Shown in pieces: positions 63,884-64,000 of a DNA stretch of 64,000 nt. The notes under the pieces were generated by a model. It searched no databases and was not told where the DNA came from. It saw only the letters and a program-made list of their open reading frames with translations. Made by a program: the position numbers and the translations under genes. Origin of the DNA: Paramecium octaurelia (taxonomy: Eukaryota; Ciliophora; Oligohymenophorea; Peniculida; Parameciidae). Location: the NCBI GenBank assembly GCA_905182995.1, contig CAJJDP010000014.1, positions 194,856-258,855 on the forward strand, given 5' to 3'. Numbering within the stretch: the stretch's first letter is position 1; every line of letters starts with the position of its first letter.

Positions 63884-64000
63884 GAACTCAACCATAAAAA
63901 CTTTCTTTTCTTGACTTATATATTTTTGTGTATAGCATTTTAAACCTTAACAAAAACAACTAATTCTTATAAATACATATCTGGATTATACAATTTTTAG

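Noticed and set aside
63900..64000. Chromosome end
   Set aside because: No C4A2/C3A3-type telomere repeats are present at either edge, so the window is internal.

Overview
The window reads as somatic (macronuclear) DNA of a Paramecium-like oligohymenophorean ciliate. Three observations support this. (1) Long, well-conserved proteins appear only when TAA and TAG are read as glutamine and TGA is the sole stop. (2) Frame changes inside conserved genes are nearly all repaired by tiny GT-AG introns of about 19-31 nt. (3) One gene (40794-41936) encodes a typical trichocyst matrix protein, a Paramecium secretory-granule component. Genes are not interrupted by TA-flanked non-coding inserts, as germline DNA would be. 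The standard genetic code breaks almost every real gene, so all calls below use the ciliate code and hand-placed introns. Exon edges are therefore approximate in places.

Layout. 1-995: 3' end of a membrane protein gene. 1649-7217: SAPS-family phosphatase regulator, a peptidase-like mitochondrial core protein, and a casein kinase 1. 7825-14470: TAF2, a small PEX14-like protein, a mitotic cyclin and NAC alpha. 14584-20234: NDUFS1, an unknown basic protein, ribosomal protein eL13 and a small unknown. 21217-25405: a doubtful ORF and a DUSP-containing ubiquitin hydrolase. 25932-33990: a TFIIB-like protein, a TSG101-tail-like protein, NDUFA6, a Wee1-like kinase, two poorly known proteins and NOP58. 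34279-41936: a doubtful gene, a Ser/Thr kinase, a ferredoxin-like protein, a secreted coiled-coil protein, two probable mitochondrial membrane proteins and a trichocyst matrix protein. 42635-50000: a Q-rich unknown, a UAP56-type helicase, ribosomal P2, a helical-repeat protein and a Myb-like protein. 50446-63883: a GPI-type Cys-rich surface protein, small and large coiled-coil proteins, a DUF2804 protein, PP2A B56, an HPt-like protein, a Kelch protein and small membrane proteins.

Functional threads. One group is mitochondrial respiration: NDUFS1, NDUFA6, a peptidase-fold core protein, a ferredoxin-like protein and a carrier-fold protein. A second is cell-cycle and phosphatase control: mitotic cyclin, Wee1-like kinase, B56, SAPS and CK1. 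A third is gene expression: TAF2, a TFIIB-like protein, NOP58, UAP56-like helicase, eL13, P2 and NAC alpha. There are no operons. Neighbours are on both strands and usually 50-900 bp apart. I see no mobile element, CRISPR array, rRNA, tRNA or telomere repeat. I found no clearly new multi-gene system. The most unusual items are a peptidase-fold protein without its zinc motif, a ferredoxin with an insertion in its cluster loop, a carrier-fold protein with a long N-terminal extension, an HPt-like protein without the phospho-histidine, and frequent non-TAG splice acceptors.
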